Shown here: positions 1 to 7,693 of the stretch, one piece after another | Layout: each line of letters opens with the position of its first letter | Position numbering within the stretch: the first letter of the stretch is position 1 | Notes under the pieces: model-generated | What the model was told of the DNA's origin: nothing | Databases searched by the model: none | Seen by the model: the letters and a program-made list of their open reading frames with translations, nothing else | Source: an uncultured Lachnobacterium sp. | GTDB lineage: Bacteria > Bacillota > Clostridia > Lachnospirales > Lachnospiraceae | NCBI GenBank assembly: GCA_945971355.1 | Contig: CAMFPD010000029.1 | Location: forward strand, 1-15,983 | Direction: 5' to 3' | DNA length: 15,983 nucleotides | Translations under genes and position numbers: made by a program

Positions 1-45
1 GATTCGCCTTAGTCTCGTGGGCTCGGAGATGTGTATAAGAGACAG
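1..45 (+). other. Illumina Nextera i7 adapter left at contig end (artefact)
   Basis: Bases 27-45 are the 19-bp Tn5 mosaic end (AGATGTGTATAAGAGACAG). With bases 12-26 they give the complete 34-base Nextera read-2 transposase adapter. Bases 4-11 (TCGCCTTA) match the i7 index N701 in primer orientation, and bases 1-3 (GAT) fit the last bases of the P7 primer. The order P7 end, index, adapter, insert is exactly that of a library molecule, so this is untrimmed synthetic sequence. Genomic sequence begins at base 46. An apparent reading frame over this segment starts MGSEMCIRDS, which is simply translated adapter. Confidence 0.97.
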
Positions 46-411
46 TATATACACTTCCTCAGCTTTTCTAATCCTGCCATGCTTAAGTAACACTTCTACC
101 AAGATTCCTCTCTTATCTACCCTTAGACGTTTCCTCATCACATTCTCTGCTGTGGTTGAAATGTACACCTCTGGTGTTACCTCATGTGCAAACTGCTTAT
201 CTAGCAATTCTACTTCTTCGATTATAGGATGATCACATCGGAGTCTTCTATCTAATAAGTAATCGTTGACACAGCCCTGATCCGTGGTTAGGTAGTGTTC
301 CACTTCTTCCAGGTCTTTTATTGCTTTCACATCATATTGTAATGTTCTGGTTTTTACTAATTTCTCTGCTGCTTCAATCAGTTTATCATCTACATCTACG
401 TACATCATCAT
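46..411 (-). CDS. Unrecognised protein, 3' end cut off by the adapter
   Basis: Read leftward from 411, the frame stays open for 122 codons until the adapter at base 45, so the C-terminus is missing. Three ATGs in a row lie at 411-403; the first follows GGAGG (425-421) with a 9-base spacer, a strong ribosome binding site. The visible protein starts MMMYVDVDDKLIEAAEKL and is mostly charged and soluble-looking, with no signal peptide or membrane segment. It is rich in Glu, Lys, Arg and Leu, with a basic stretch near the visible end (MRKRLRVDKRG). I do not recognise the family. It lies downstream of the polysaccharide operon on the same strand but has its own promoter candidate, so it may be a separate unit. 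The frame and start are seen directly; no function is claimed. Confidence 0.75.
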
Positions 412-439
412 AAGCTTTGTCCTCCTTACTTGTAAGACA

Positions 440-445
440 ATTATA
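440..445 (-). promoter_or_regulatory. Candidate -10 box for the leftward gene at 411
   Basis: On the minus strand there is a perfect TATAAT at 445-440, about 29 bases before the ATG at 411 and just before the GGAGG at 425-421. This would give a 5' leader of roughly 20 bases. No good -35 is seen at 16-18 bases: TTGGAA at 464-459 is only 13 bases away and TTGGAC at 475-470 is 24 away. The call is therefore tentative. Confidence 0.35.
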
Positions 446-505
446 ATGCCTGATGTACTTCCAAATCGTGTCCAAAATAGACTTTTTTCTACAGATTTTT
501 TACAG

Positions 506-533
506 AAATTGGTTCAATTATGAACCATAATTT
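506..533. repeat. Short inverted repeat in the 412-615 intergenic region
   Basis: GGTTC (511-515) and GAACC (522-526) flank a 6-base AT loop. The dyad extends outward with AAATT (506-510) and AATTT (529-533) across a 2-base bulge. The stem is weak and neither strand has a following T-tract, so it is not a convincing terminator. An operator or a weak operon end is possible. The remaining sequence from 446 to 615 shows nothing else clear except an isolated GCGGCCGC at 602-609. Confidence 0.3.
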
Positions 534-615
534 ACTGATAATTCAAACTTAGCGCTTGTAACTATTATTTTTTAATTTAGATTTTCACAGGAGAAGTAAT
601 AGCGGCCGCCTTCCA

Positions 616-2079
616 TTATGATTCAGCATCCAAATTATTTAGCTGAACCATTCTGTATCCTGACTTTTTCCAAGCCTTTGTTTTTATAAGAACTATACTG
701 TCATTATCTGTTCCAACTGGCACTTCTTTCACATCCATAGGCAGCTCATTCCTGTTAAAATATCCTCTGTATGCTTTTCCTATTCCTGTATGAACTACCT
801 TATTGCCCTTAACCAGACGAAGAGATACTGCTGCCACATCCTTTTCCTGGCAAACCGCAAGAAGCTTCTCTTTAAAGTCAGCCTCTCTGCACTCTCTTCC
901 TTCTGGAATATACAGAATATAGTCTGCATCAGAATTTGATATTATGATATCTGAAATTTCAGTAACCTCTATAATTTTTGAAGCTTTTGCTTCATCTGAA
1001 ACCAGATACTCCACATCATAGATTCCCAAATCCTTACTAATGCTTACCTGTGCATTGACACCTTTTCGCTCAAGATAATCGCTAATAGCGGCTGTCCCCG
1101 CCTCATATGCATACATTTTCGTGCCTGCACTTCCCGCCGTGGAGCTCTCATGCACTCTCCAGTGATATAAGACCTTCGGTATATGATATGCTTTTGCTCC
1201 TGCTGACAGACATCTCAGCACGAAGTCATAATCCTGCGCTCCATCCTTCTTCGGATCAAGCCCTCCTGTCTTATGGCTTATCATATCAACTAAACCAGAA
1301 CACTCCTCGCACATATCCAAATCCAGAATAGCTCTACTTACCATCACAAAATGACAGAAATAATTATAGTGTCTAATCAATTCCTCGTTATAGTCTAGCT
1401 TATGATGGAAATAATAATGTTTTGTTCCCTGTGCATCAATTTTATCCTCATCAGAATAACTGATAAACAGCTTCCGCTCTTCTGGTGTCAGCTCATTGAG
1501 TTTTTTCACATTCTCATAAAGGGCATTAAGTCCCAGCACATCATCATGATCTGCAAAGCCTATATACTCGCCCGCCGCCAGGCTAAGGCCTACGTTGGTA
1601 TTCTCTGAAATTCCTGCGTTTTTCTCAAGACGATGATATCTGATTTTCTTGCCTATCTTCCCTGTCATTTGACTGCCATCGCCATGGTTTATTGTATCCG
1701 AATTACGCAGTGAATGGCGATTAACATACTGCTCCACAAACTGCTCCACTTTATCGCTTTTACTTCCGTCTGCAAGCACCAGCTCCCAGTTCCCGTAAGT
1801 CTGATTCACCACCGAATCCAGCAGTTCTCCAAGAAATCTCTCTGGTGTCTCGTAGGTTGGCACCACTATGCTGATAAGAGGGTTGTATTCAAACGGATTC
1901 TCCCTCATCTGTCTGCGCTGTGCTTCAAGTTCCTCATCGGTCGGAAGATATTTTTCCCAGTCTGGCTCGTTAGTGTTCCATGGAGCGAACTTACGCTCAT
2001 AGAATTTCTGGCAGGTGCCTATGAGGCCATAGCGGGTTATTGAATTTGTTAGTTTGGTTAGTTTTTGTTTAATTGGCAT
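616..2079 (-). CDS. GT2-type glycosyltransferase with N-terminal extension, last gene of the operon
   Basis: 487 residues. After about 65 N-terminal residues comes a GT-A glycosyltransferase domain: PLISIVVPTYETP (67-79), the nucleotide/metal motif DHDD (177-180), then QDYDFVLR (282-289) and YHWRVHESS (305-313). These are family 2 hallmarks, so it probably transfers a sugar from a nucleotide donor in the cytoplasm. Residues from about 350 resemble the start of a second domain (VVHTGIG, 428-434) of the kind seen in longer RfbC-like proteins. The protein stops at LDAES soon after, so the C-terminal part may be lost or naturally short. It starts at ATG 2079 with only a weak AAAGA upstream, 30 bases after the acyltransferase. 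It is visibly GC-richer than the genes before it. Donor and acceptor cannot be read from sequence. Confidence 0.85.
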   Translation of the reverse strand: MPIKQKLTKLTNSITRYGLIGTCQKFYERKFAPWNTNEPDWEKYLPTDEELEAQRRQMRENPFEYNPLISIVVPTYETPERFLGELLDSVVNQTYGNWELVLADGSKSDKVEQFVEQYVNRHSLRNSDTINHGDGSQMTGKIGKKIRYHRLEKNAGISENTNVGLSLAAGEYIGFADHDDVLGLNALYENVKKLNELTPEERKLFISYSDEDKIDAQGTKHYYFHHKLDYNEELIRHYNYFCHFVMVSRAILDLDMCEECSGLVDMISHKTGGLDPKKDGAQDYDFVLRCLSAGAKAYHIPKVLYHWRVHESSTAGSAGTKMYAYEAGTAAISDYLERKGVNAQVSISKDLGIYDVEYLVSDEAKASKIIEVTEISDIIISNSDADYILYIPEGRECREADFKEKLLAVCQEKDVAAVSLRLVKGNKVVHTGIGKAYRGYFNRNELPMDVKEVPVGTDNDSIVLIKTKAWKKSGYRMVQLNNLDAES

Positions 2080-2109
2080 AATGTTAATCTTTCATGTATT
2101 ATAATTGTT

Positions 2110-3132
2110 CTATATTATGTTTTTTATAAATGGAAGCCGCACTAGAATTTCATATACAACTAGAGACCCTACCAATGCTGTCAACGCAAATACCACTTCT
2201 CCAACTAAAATAGGCAAGTCTGTTGGATACATATCAAAGCCTTTGTTAAGCAGATTCAGGAAAAAAGCATGAACCAGATAAATACAAAAGCTTCGTTTTG
2301 ATAAATATATTATCAGTTTATCCCTATGTTCCTGTTTGTCATTATTTTGAGAATGCATATATGACAGCGTAAATATGCTCATAGCAATCAATGCTACACA
2401 TACATTGTCATATTCAAATACACTATTTTTATAATTAAGGTTTATGTTTGCTGTAATAATCATACTTACAAACGATACTGTACCTAATATCCACCACCAC
2501 TTTGCGTCGATATTAATCCTTCTTACACTATATCCAAAGATATAATAAAAAATATATGGTGCACCAAAAATATACAACCTACTAATTTTTATTCCAGTGC
2601 AGTAATTCACGGTTGGTAAAACAATTGTCATAACAAAAAAAAGTATTAATATATAAATCAATAGTTTATCTGAAGCTTTATTCACAAACGTTTTAATTAT
2701 AGGTGTAACAGCATATATTCCAATCAGCATATATACATACCACATGTGTGCCCATGAATTTCCAGTTATCAAATTTATAATTGCATCACCAAGTATTTTG
2801 CCCACACCCTCATTTCTATAATTGACAAAACTTTCTATTAAGCAATATCCAAAACCGAATGTAAGCAATACATATATCATTCTTTTTATATATCCCGTTA
2901 ATTTTCCATTTGACAAATTCTTTTTCTCATCAAGCAGTAAATACCCCGTTATCATTAGAAACACAGGCACCGCCCAATCAGAAACTGCTATTAATAATGA
3001 TAAATCAAATATTCTACGATATTGAGGAATTTCAGCTGGTTCATTTACATATACGCCTCCAACAACATGTAAAAGAATAACCGCCATTGTAGCAAAAACT
3101 CTAAGTTTCTCAACCCATATTTCTTTTTTCAT
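2110..3132 (-). CDS. Membrane acyltransferase (acyltransferase family 3, OafA/WecH-like)
   Basis: 340 residues from the preferred ATG at 3132, which follows AGGAG with a 7-base spacer; an ATG seven codons upstream (3153) lacks such a site. The N-terminus KLRVFATMAVILLHVV carries the Arg and the membrane-embedded His (H22) typical of family PF01757. It is followed by PVFLMITGYLLL (56-67), the usual second conserved block. The rest is a chain of about ten hydrophobic helices, and the length is normal for the family. Such proteins move acetyl or other acyl groups onto surface sugars at the membrane, so it probably O-acylates the repeat unit or the polymer. It overlaps the end of the upstream CDP-glycerol transferase-like gene by 23 bases, suggesting coupled translation. 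The region is very AT-rich. Confidence 0.85.
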   Translation of the reverse strand: MKKEIWVEKLRVFATMAVILLHVVGGVYVNEPAEIPQYRRIFDLSLLIAVSDWAVPVFLMITGYLLLDEKKNLSNGKLTGYIKRMIYVLLTFGFGYCLIESFVNYRNEGVGKILGDAIINLITGNSWAHMWYVYMLIGIYAVTPIIKTFVNKASDKLLIYILILFFVMTIVLPTVNYCTGIKISRLYIFGAPYIFYYIFGYSVRRINIDAKWWWILGTVSFVSMIITANINLNYKNSVFEYDNVCVALIAMSIFTLSYMHSQNNDKQEHRDKLIIYLSKRSFCIYLVHAFFLNLLNKGFDMYPTDLPILVGEVVFALTALVGSLVVYEILVRLPFIKNII

Positions 3133-4327
3133 TTGAATTCTCCTTATCAGCATGCATAATCATCCAATTCACTGCTTTTCCTACCGGATCCTTCTCTCTG
3201 TATATTTCAAAATTTTCATAGAATTTACAAACTTTCTCCTGATACTTTTTCTGGTCATATTCTATTACACATTGTTCAAACTCTTCTATATTCTGCGCAA
3301 ACGGGTAAGGAGTGTCCTCTGGTCGAAGCAGCAAGGTTCTTTCTTTTTTGTAAGCCTCATAATCTTTTGCGAATATAAATACTGGTTTATTCAACAGGCT
3401 AAAATAATACATGACTGAGGAGTAATCTGTTATAAGCATATCTGACAAAATATAGCGCTCCATTTCGTCTGGAAAATTATTTCCATCCATTATTCTGATG
3501 TCGTTTTGGTCAATTACATCATTCACCTTTTCAAGGTTTACATTGGGGTGAAAACGTACAATAATCTTACAACCCCTGCCCGTTTTTTTCTCTAGGCAAT
3601 CAAGCACCCTTTTAAAATTGATATTATATACATCAGCCACATCCTCATTTCTAAAAGTTGGTGCATATAAGATTACAAAGTCCTTCTGTGTCATTCCATA
3701 TTTTTCTCTCAGAATACTCTTTCGGTTCTGCAGTTCCTCATCAGATAAACTATATCCCGGTTCCAGCATCCCCGTCTTCAATATCTCCGTGTTATCTGAC
3801 AACCAATAATATTTTTTATACTGTTCTACCTTAAATCTATTTTCTGCAATGATTGCGTCGGTTATACTTCCATCGTATTTTGCAGCCTCTACATACTCAT
3901 GAGACAATTTGTTCTCCACAAATTTTTCTACTCCTTTAAACCCAAATGCTCCATGAGATGTATGTAAATATATCTGCCCCTTTCTCTTCTTTACCAGATG
4001 TGCATTCCTGACATTATCTATCCAGAACTCTGCCGATGCCTGCTCCCATGCGCAAGCTAATGTGCCATATTTCACTTTACGCACCCCATCTGGCATAGGT
4101 GTATTCAAATCATTTACAGCCCAGACAATTTCCCAGTCTGGCTTTTTCTTTAAAATTTCATCAACAATATACTTAGGATTTCCCCCATACCCTTTACCAA
4201 TAAAGTTATCTACGTAGACTTTTCCATGCCGAATTCGAACTATCTTTGCAAATGTGGCCGCATAAACCTTACAGCCATACTTCCTTATTCTCCTTTGAAT
4301 CCCATTTTTCATTTTAATCAAATTCAT
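3110..4327 (-). CDS. CDP-glycerol glycerophosphotransferase family protein (TagB/TagF-like)
   Basis: 405 residues with the C-terminal landmarks of PF04464: HTSHGAFGFKG (122-132), LYAPTFR (220-226), RFHPN (258-262) and SDMLITDYSSVMYYF (295-309). Family members transfer glycerol phosphate or a related polyol phosphate from a CDP donor at the inner membrane face. In a Wzx/Wzy operon this suggests a phosphopolyol side group or linkage in the repeat unit. One oddity: after DYSSVM the family usually has an aromatic residue then Asp, but here it is Tyr-Tyr (307-308), so the usual Asp is absent. Its ATG (4327) overlaps the upstream TGA in an ATGA arrangement, a sign of translational coupling. No cytidylyltransferase making the CDP donor lies in the window. 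The family is clear; the substrate is inference. Confidence 0.85.
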   Translation of the reverse strand: MNLIKMKNGIQRRIRKYGCKVYAATFAKIVRIRHGKVYVDNFIGKGYGGNPKYIVDEILKKKPDWEIVWAVNDLNTPMPDGVRKVKYGTLACAWEQASAEFWIDNVRNAHLVKKRKGQIYLHTSHGAFGFKGVEKFVENKLSHEYVEAAKYDGSITDAIIAENRFKVEQYKKYYWLSDNTEILKTGMLEPGYSLSDEELQNRKSILREKYGMTQKDFVILYAPTFRNEDVADVYNINFKRVLDCLEKKTGRGCKIIVRFHPNVNLEKVNDVIDQNDIRIMDGNNFPDEMERYILSDMLITDYSSVMYYFSLLNKPVFIFAKDYEAYKKERTLLLRPEDTPYPFAQNIEEFEQCVIEYDQKKYQEKVCKFYENFEIYREKDPVGKAVNWMIMHADKENSNEKRNMG

Positions 4328-5253
4328 AATCTCTCACTATACTTTCTGATAACATATTCATACATTGTCCCATCCATAGCATAATTTATGTGATGATTCA
4401 GCTTATGAAAATCAGACATTGCTTCTATCTGCTCCCATCTTTTTTCATTATACTTTTCATTAAGTTCAAACTGTAATACATGCGGAGATTGGTTATTATA
4501 AACCGGCACTGCTTTCCACTCTTTTCTAAAAGCCGTACAAGCCAGTGTAAATAGAATATGCCACATAAAATAATTCTCCTCTTTGTTATGCTCTTCCCAA
4601 TAATCGTAAAGCATGCTACGCACTGCCATAAGTATTGGCTCTTCCTTTTTCGCATATATAAGCCAGCTTGAACTGACTATTGGCTGTTCTTTTCTACTCA
4701 GATTTACTATCTGATATACAAACAAGTCCGTTTTTTTCATATAATCTGGTAATCCCTGACCTGTACATAGCACTGTGGCGTCCAGCCACATCCCTCCATA
4801 CTTACACAATAATTCGGTTCTCAGTATATCAGAAAAATGTGCATTGCCTATTAAACCTTTTTGTCTTTTCTCCACTATATGCTCAGGTAGTTCTACATAA
4901 TCAGCCATGTTTTCTTCCGTTATAATTACAAGCTGCATTTCTGGCAGATTCCTTTTTACAGAACTAATACATGCTTTCACAAGATCCGGCGCATTCTCCT
5001 CCCCTTGAAGCCAGCACATCCATACTTTTTCCCCCACATTTGTAGTACCACAAGGTTTCTGCATATTAATATTCTCTGCATACTCATTAAGCCATTTCCC
5101 ATATCGCTTCTGCATGCGCCTAAATGTCCTGACCTGCATTTCCTTTTCAAGACTTTCATCGCTTTTTAGATGCATTTTAAGCCATTCTTTTTCAATATAT
5201 ATTTTCGCCTTTTCTACAAATGTTTTTTCATGAATTGCTTTTATTATCTGCAT
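4324..5253 (-). CDS. Capsular polysaccharide synthesis glycosyltransferase (PF05704/GT32-like)
   Basis: 309 residues. The core is VGEKVWMCWLQGEENAPD (73-90) followed by AHFSDILRTELLCKYGGMWL (138-157) and then DATV (158-161). That is the pattern of the capsular polysaccharide synthesis family, in which 'SD..R..LL..YGG.W.DA' carries the donor- and metal-binding Asp residues. About 70 N-terminal residues are charged and helical, and there is no membrane segment. It probably acts as a cytoplasmic glycosyltransferase in repeat-unit assembly; the sugar is unknown. The ATG at 5253 lies inside the end of the flippase gene (26-base overlap) behind a modest AGGA site. The TGA at 4326-4324 overlaps the next ATG. 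Confidence 0.82.
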   Translation of the reverse strand: MQIIKAIHEKTFVEKAKIYIEKEWLKMHLKSDESLEKEMQVRTFRRMQKRYGKWLNEYAENINMQKPCGTTNVGEKVWMCWLQGEENAPDLVKACISSVKRNLPEMQLVIITEENMADYVELPEHIVEKRQKGLIGNAHFSDILRTELLCKYGGMWLDATVLCTGQGLPDYMKKTDLFVYQIVNLSRKEQPIVSSSWLIYAKKEEPILMAVRSMLYDYWEEHNKEENYFMWHILFTLACTAFRKEWKAVPVYNNQSPHVLQFELNEKYNEKRWEQIEAMSDFHKLNHHINYAMDGTMYEYVIRKYSERL

Positions 5254-6706
5254 TTTTATGTTTCCTTATCTGCCTTAGAATATAATCTCTAATATATGTA
5301 TAACCATATACACGAAATATTTTTGAAAAACCTATATATATGCCTCCGCAAATTACTATCTGCAAAAGAATCGTTACATAACTACTAAATCCAAACACAA
5401 GAACTACGCTTCCACCAGCAATTACCAACACAGCAAGAGCACAGGAAGCTTTTATATCATCCAATTGCTCCTTTACACTATAGCCAATAAGTTTTCCTAC
5501 TGCTCTGTAATTAACCATAGTTCCATATATATTATAGAGTGTCAACGTTACAGCTATTGCTATAGGATTAATCATAGCTCCTGCCACCAGCAGTAATAAA
5601 TATACAGGCTTCTTGTACAACTCAAGTTTTAAAAGCTTATCGCTTCTGCCTATAGCCTTCATTGTCTGCAGACTAACTCCCCCAATGATTCCAAATGCGC
5701 TGCCCACACAAATAATCTGCATAAACGGCACACTTGCTTTCCACTTTTCCGTCAATAATATAATCGTCAATGGCTCTGCTATCACGCCTAAAAAAGCCAT
5801 CATAGGCATTACAAGATACGACAATACTTTTATCGCTTTTCTGGTCATTTCCTTCACATCAGTAATATTTCTCTCACAGTTAGCCATCGCAGGAAACAAA
5901 ACTGTCATAACAGAATTTGTAAGATTTGAGCTTACAAGATTTGGAATCTGCTGACCTTTATTATAAAATGCCAAGTCTGCTGATACATATTTTTTCCCTA
6001 TGATAAGAGAACGCAGTTGGTCAAAGAAAGTTCCTATTAAATCTGCGGCAAGTACTTTCCATCCATAACTCATAAGTGCTCTTGCCCTGTCCCAGGAAAA
6101 CATAAGCTTTGGCCGCCATTTCACCGAAAAACTCAACACTATGCTATCCACTATCGTATTTGACATATACTGTGCTACCAATGCCCACACTCCAAAACCA
6201 TATATAGCCATAACAATTCCGATAAATGCAGACAATGTAGTTCCTATAAGTGTAGAGAAAAAGAATTTTTTAAATATCATATGTCTTGAAACATACGCAT
6301 GCTGAACTGAATTGTAAGCTCCAATTGGAATTCTTAATCCAAACACTCTAAGAATTGATACCAGGATTGGCATATCATAAAATCCTGCTATTAGTGGTGC
6401 TGTAAAATATATGATACAATACATACCAACAGCAACTGCCAGGCCACAATAGAATATTGTAGAATAGTCCAACTCATCTGCATCACTTTTTTGAATTAGT
6501 GAAGTACCAAATCCGCTGGTGACACAGACATCGGCAAGCGTTATAAATATTGTAACAAGTGCCACTGTTCCATAATCTTCCGGCATTAAAATTCTTGCCA
6601 ATACAATTGATACTACAAATGATATCAATTGTGCCAGTGTTCTTTCTCCCAACTTCCAAAAAATTCCAGCAAATATAGAATTTCCTGTTTGCTTATTTTC
6701 TTTCAT
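5228..6706 (-). CDS. Wzx-type lipid-linked polysaccharide flippase
   Basis: 492 residues, almost wholly hydrophobic, fitting a 12-14-helix member of the polysaccharide flippase group (MOP superfamily, PF13440-like). The N-terminus is diagnostic: GIFWKLGERTLAQLISFVVS, then IVLARILMPEDYGTVAL, the 'R.L.P..YG' signature of Wzx/TuaB/WzxC-type exporters. Basic residues cluster at the C-terminus (RQIRKHKNADNKS), as expected for a cytoplasmic tail. It should move undecaprenyl-diphosphate-linked repeat units across the membrane for the polymerase at 8655-9884. The ATG at 6706 lies inside the end of the preceding GT2 gene (14-base overlap) behind AAGGGA. The next gene starts 26 bases inside this one. 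Length is typical and the reading frame shows no damage. Confidence 0.9.
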   Translation of the reverse strand: MKENKQTGNSIFAGIFWKLGERTLAQLISFVVSIVLARILMPEDYGTVALVTIFITLADVCVTSGFGTSLIQKSDADELDYSTIFYCGLAVAVGMYCIIYFTAPLIAGFYDMPILVSILRVFGLRIPIGAYNSVQHAYVSRHMIFKKFFFSTLIGTTLSAFIGIVMAIYGFGVWALVAQYMSNTIVDSIVLSFSVKWRPKLMFSWDRARALMSYGWKVLAADLIGTFFDQLRSLIIGKKYVSADLAFYNKGQQIPNLVSSNLTNSVMTVLFPAMANCERNITDVKEMTRKAIKVLSYLVMPMMAFLGVIAEPLTIILLTEKWKASVPFMQIICVGSAFGIIGGVSLQTMKAIGRSDKLLKLELYKKPVYLLLLVAGAMINPIAIAVTLTLYNIYGTMVNYRAVGKLIGYSVKEQLDDIKASCALAVLVIAGGSVVLVFGFSSYVTILLQIVICGGIYIGFSKIFRVYGYTYIRDYILRQIRKHKNADNKSNS

Positions 6707-7691
6707 TTAATTTTTCCCTTATTTTGTGAATATAATCCAGCAAAAAGGATGCTCTACTTATTCCAAACATCTTACACAGCCAGTAACTTTTTTTATTTTT
6801 TCCAAGTATACTCAAATTTTGGCGTATCACCTTTTCAAACTCTTCCAGATCATTTGCAGCCCCGTACTGGCAGAATTTTCTGATAATAACATAATACAAT
6901 TGTGAGCATCTCTTACGTATTATGACCGCCATATCATGGGATTCAGTTTCAATTTTATCTGCAAAAGCTTGTAGTTCCTGAATGATAAGCCATAAATCTT
7001 TGAGTTCCTTCAATACTTTTAAGTTTGATAAAGTTCCATCTCTACCAAGTCCATAGCAATATATTGCACCATGTGCCAATCTGGTTTTGTCGCTTAAAAC
7101 CATTGATTTTATCGTCCACAATTCATCCTCGTGAATTATTCCTTCATAAAACCATAATTGATTTTTTTCCAAAAAGGCACGGGATATTACAACTCTCCAT
7201 ACAGTAAATAAATAAAATTTATCACTAAGACATTCCTCCAGAAATGCTTTTTTATCCATTCCAAGGGAATCTATATTACAATTAACTTTATGAAGTTCAT
7301 TCTGTCCTTGTACAAACTTATAATAGTCAAATATCACCATCTCATCGTTTGGTTCCATTTCCCTATCAATTATACTAAGTGCATCCTGAGGCAAATAGTC
7401 ATCCGAATCCAAAAAAATAAGATATCTGCCACAAGCATTTTTTATTGCTGTGTTTCTAGCTGCCGATAAGCCTTTATTCTCTTGGGTTATAACTTTAAAT
7501 CTTTTTTCCCTGGCTATTATGTTTTTTACAATTTCCAACGTAGCGTCTGTAGAACCATCATTTACAATGATACACTCATAGTTTGTAACCCTCTGTTCCA
7601 TTACACTTCTTATAGAGCGTTCTATATATTTTTCAACATTGTAGGCTGGAATAATTATACTATATTTTACTTTACATTCTGTACTTACCAT
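6693..7691 (-). CDS. GT2 glycosyltransferase
   Basis: 332 residues of the EpsJ/WcaA-like GT-A family 2 type. In order: YSIIIPAYNVEKYIERSIRS (10-29), NDGSTD (44-49) for nucleotide binding, KGLSAARN (73-80), and the metal-binding LDSDD (94-98). A later IHEDELW (186-192) contains the likely catalytic Glu-Asp pair. There is no N-terminal membrane helix, so it acts in the cytoplasm on the lipid-linked intermediate. The start is ATG 7691, two bases after the TAG of the preceding GT2 gene, with only a weak AGGG upstream, so translational re-initiation is likely. It resembles the neighbour at 7694-8686 in length and motif spacing. Sugar specificity is unknown. Confidence 0.9.
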   Translation of the reverse strand: MVSTECKVKYSIIIPAYNVEKYIERSIRSVMEQRVTNYECIIVNDGSTDATLEIVKNIIAREKRFKVITQENKGLSAARNTAIKNACGRYLIFLDSDDYLPQDALSIIDREMEPNDEMVIFDYYKFVQGQNELHKVNCNIDSLGMDKKAFLEECLSDKFYLFTVWRVVISRAFLEKNQLWFYEGIIHEDELWTIKSMVLSDKTRLAHGAIYCYGLGRDGTLSNLKVLKELKDLWLIIQELQAFADKIETESHDMAVIIRKRCSQLYYVIIRKFCQYGAANDLEEFEKVIRQNLSILGKNKKSYWLCKMFGISRASFLLDYIHKIREKLNERK

Positions 7692-7693
7692 TA

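Noticed and set aside
17..232. Plus-strand open frame beginning MGSEMCIRDS
   Set aside because: Its start lies in the Nextera adapter and the rest is antisense to the better-supported leftward gene at 46-411.
1714..2043. 109-codon plus-strand frame
   Set aside because: Fully antisense to the GT2 gene at 616-2079, with no ribosome binding site or recognisable protein.
2098..2103. TATAAT on the minus strand before the terminal GT2 gene, a possible internal promoter
   Set aside because: No -35 at the right distance and the region is AT-rich, so a chance match is likely.
5613..5954. 113-codon plus-strand frame inside the flippase
   Set aside because: Mirror of hydrophobic flippase codons; the minus-strand protein is clearly the real gene.
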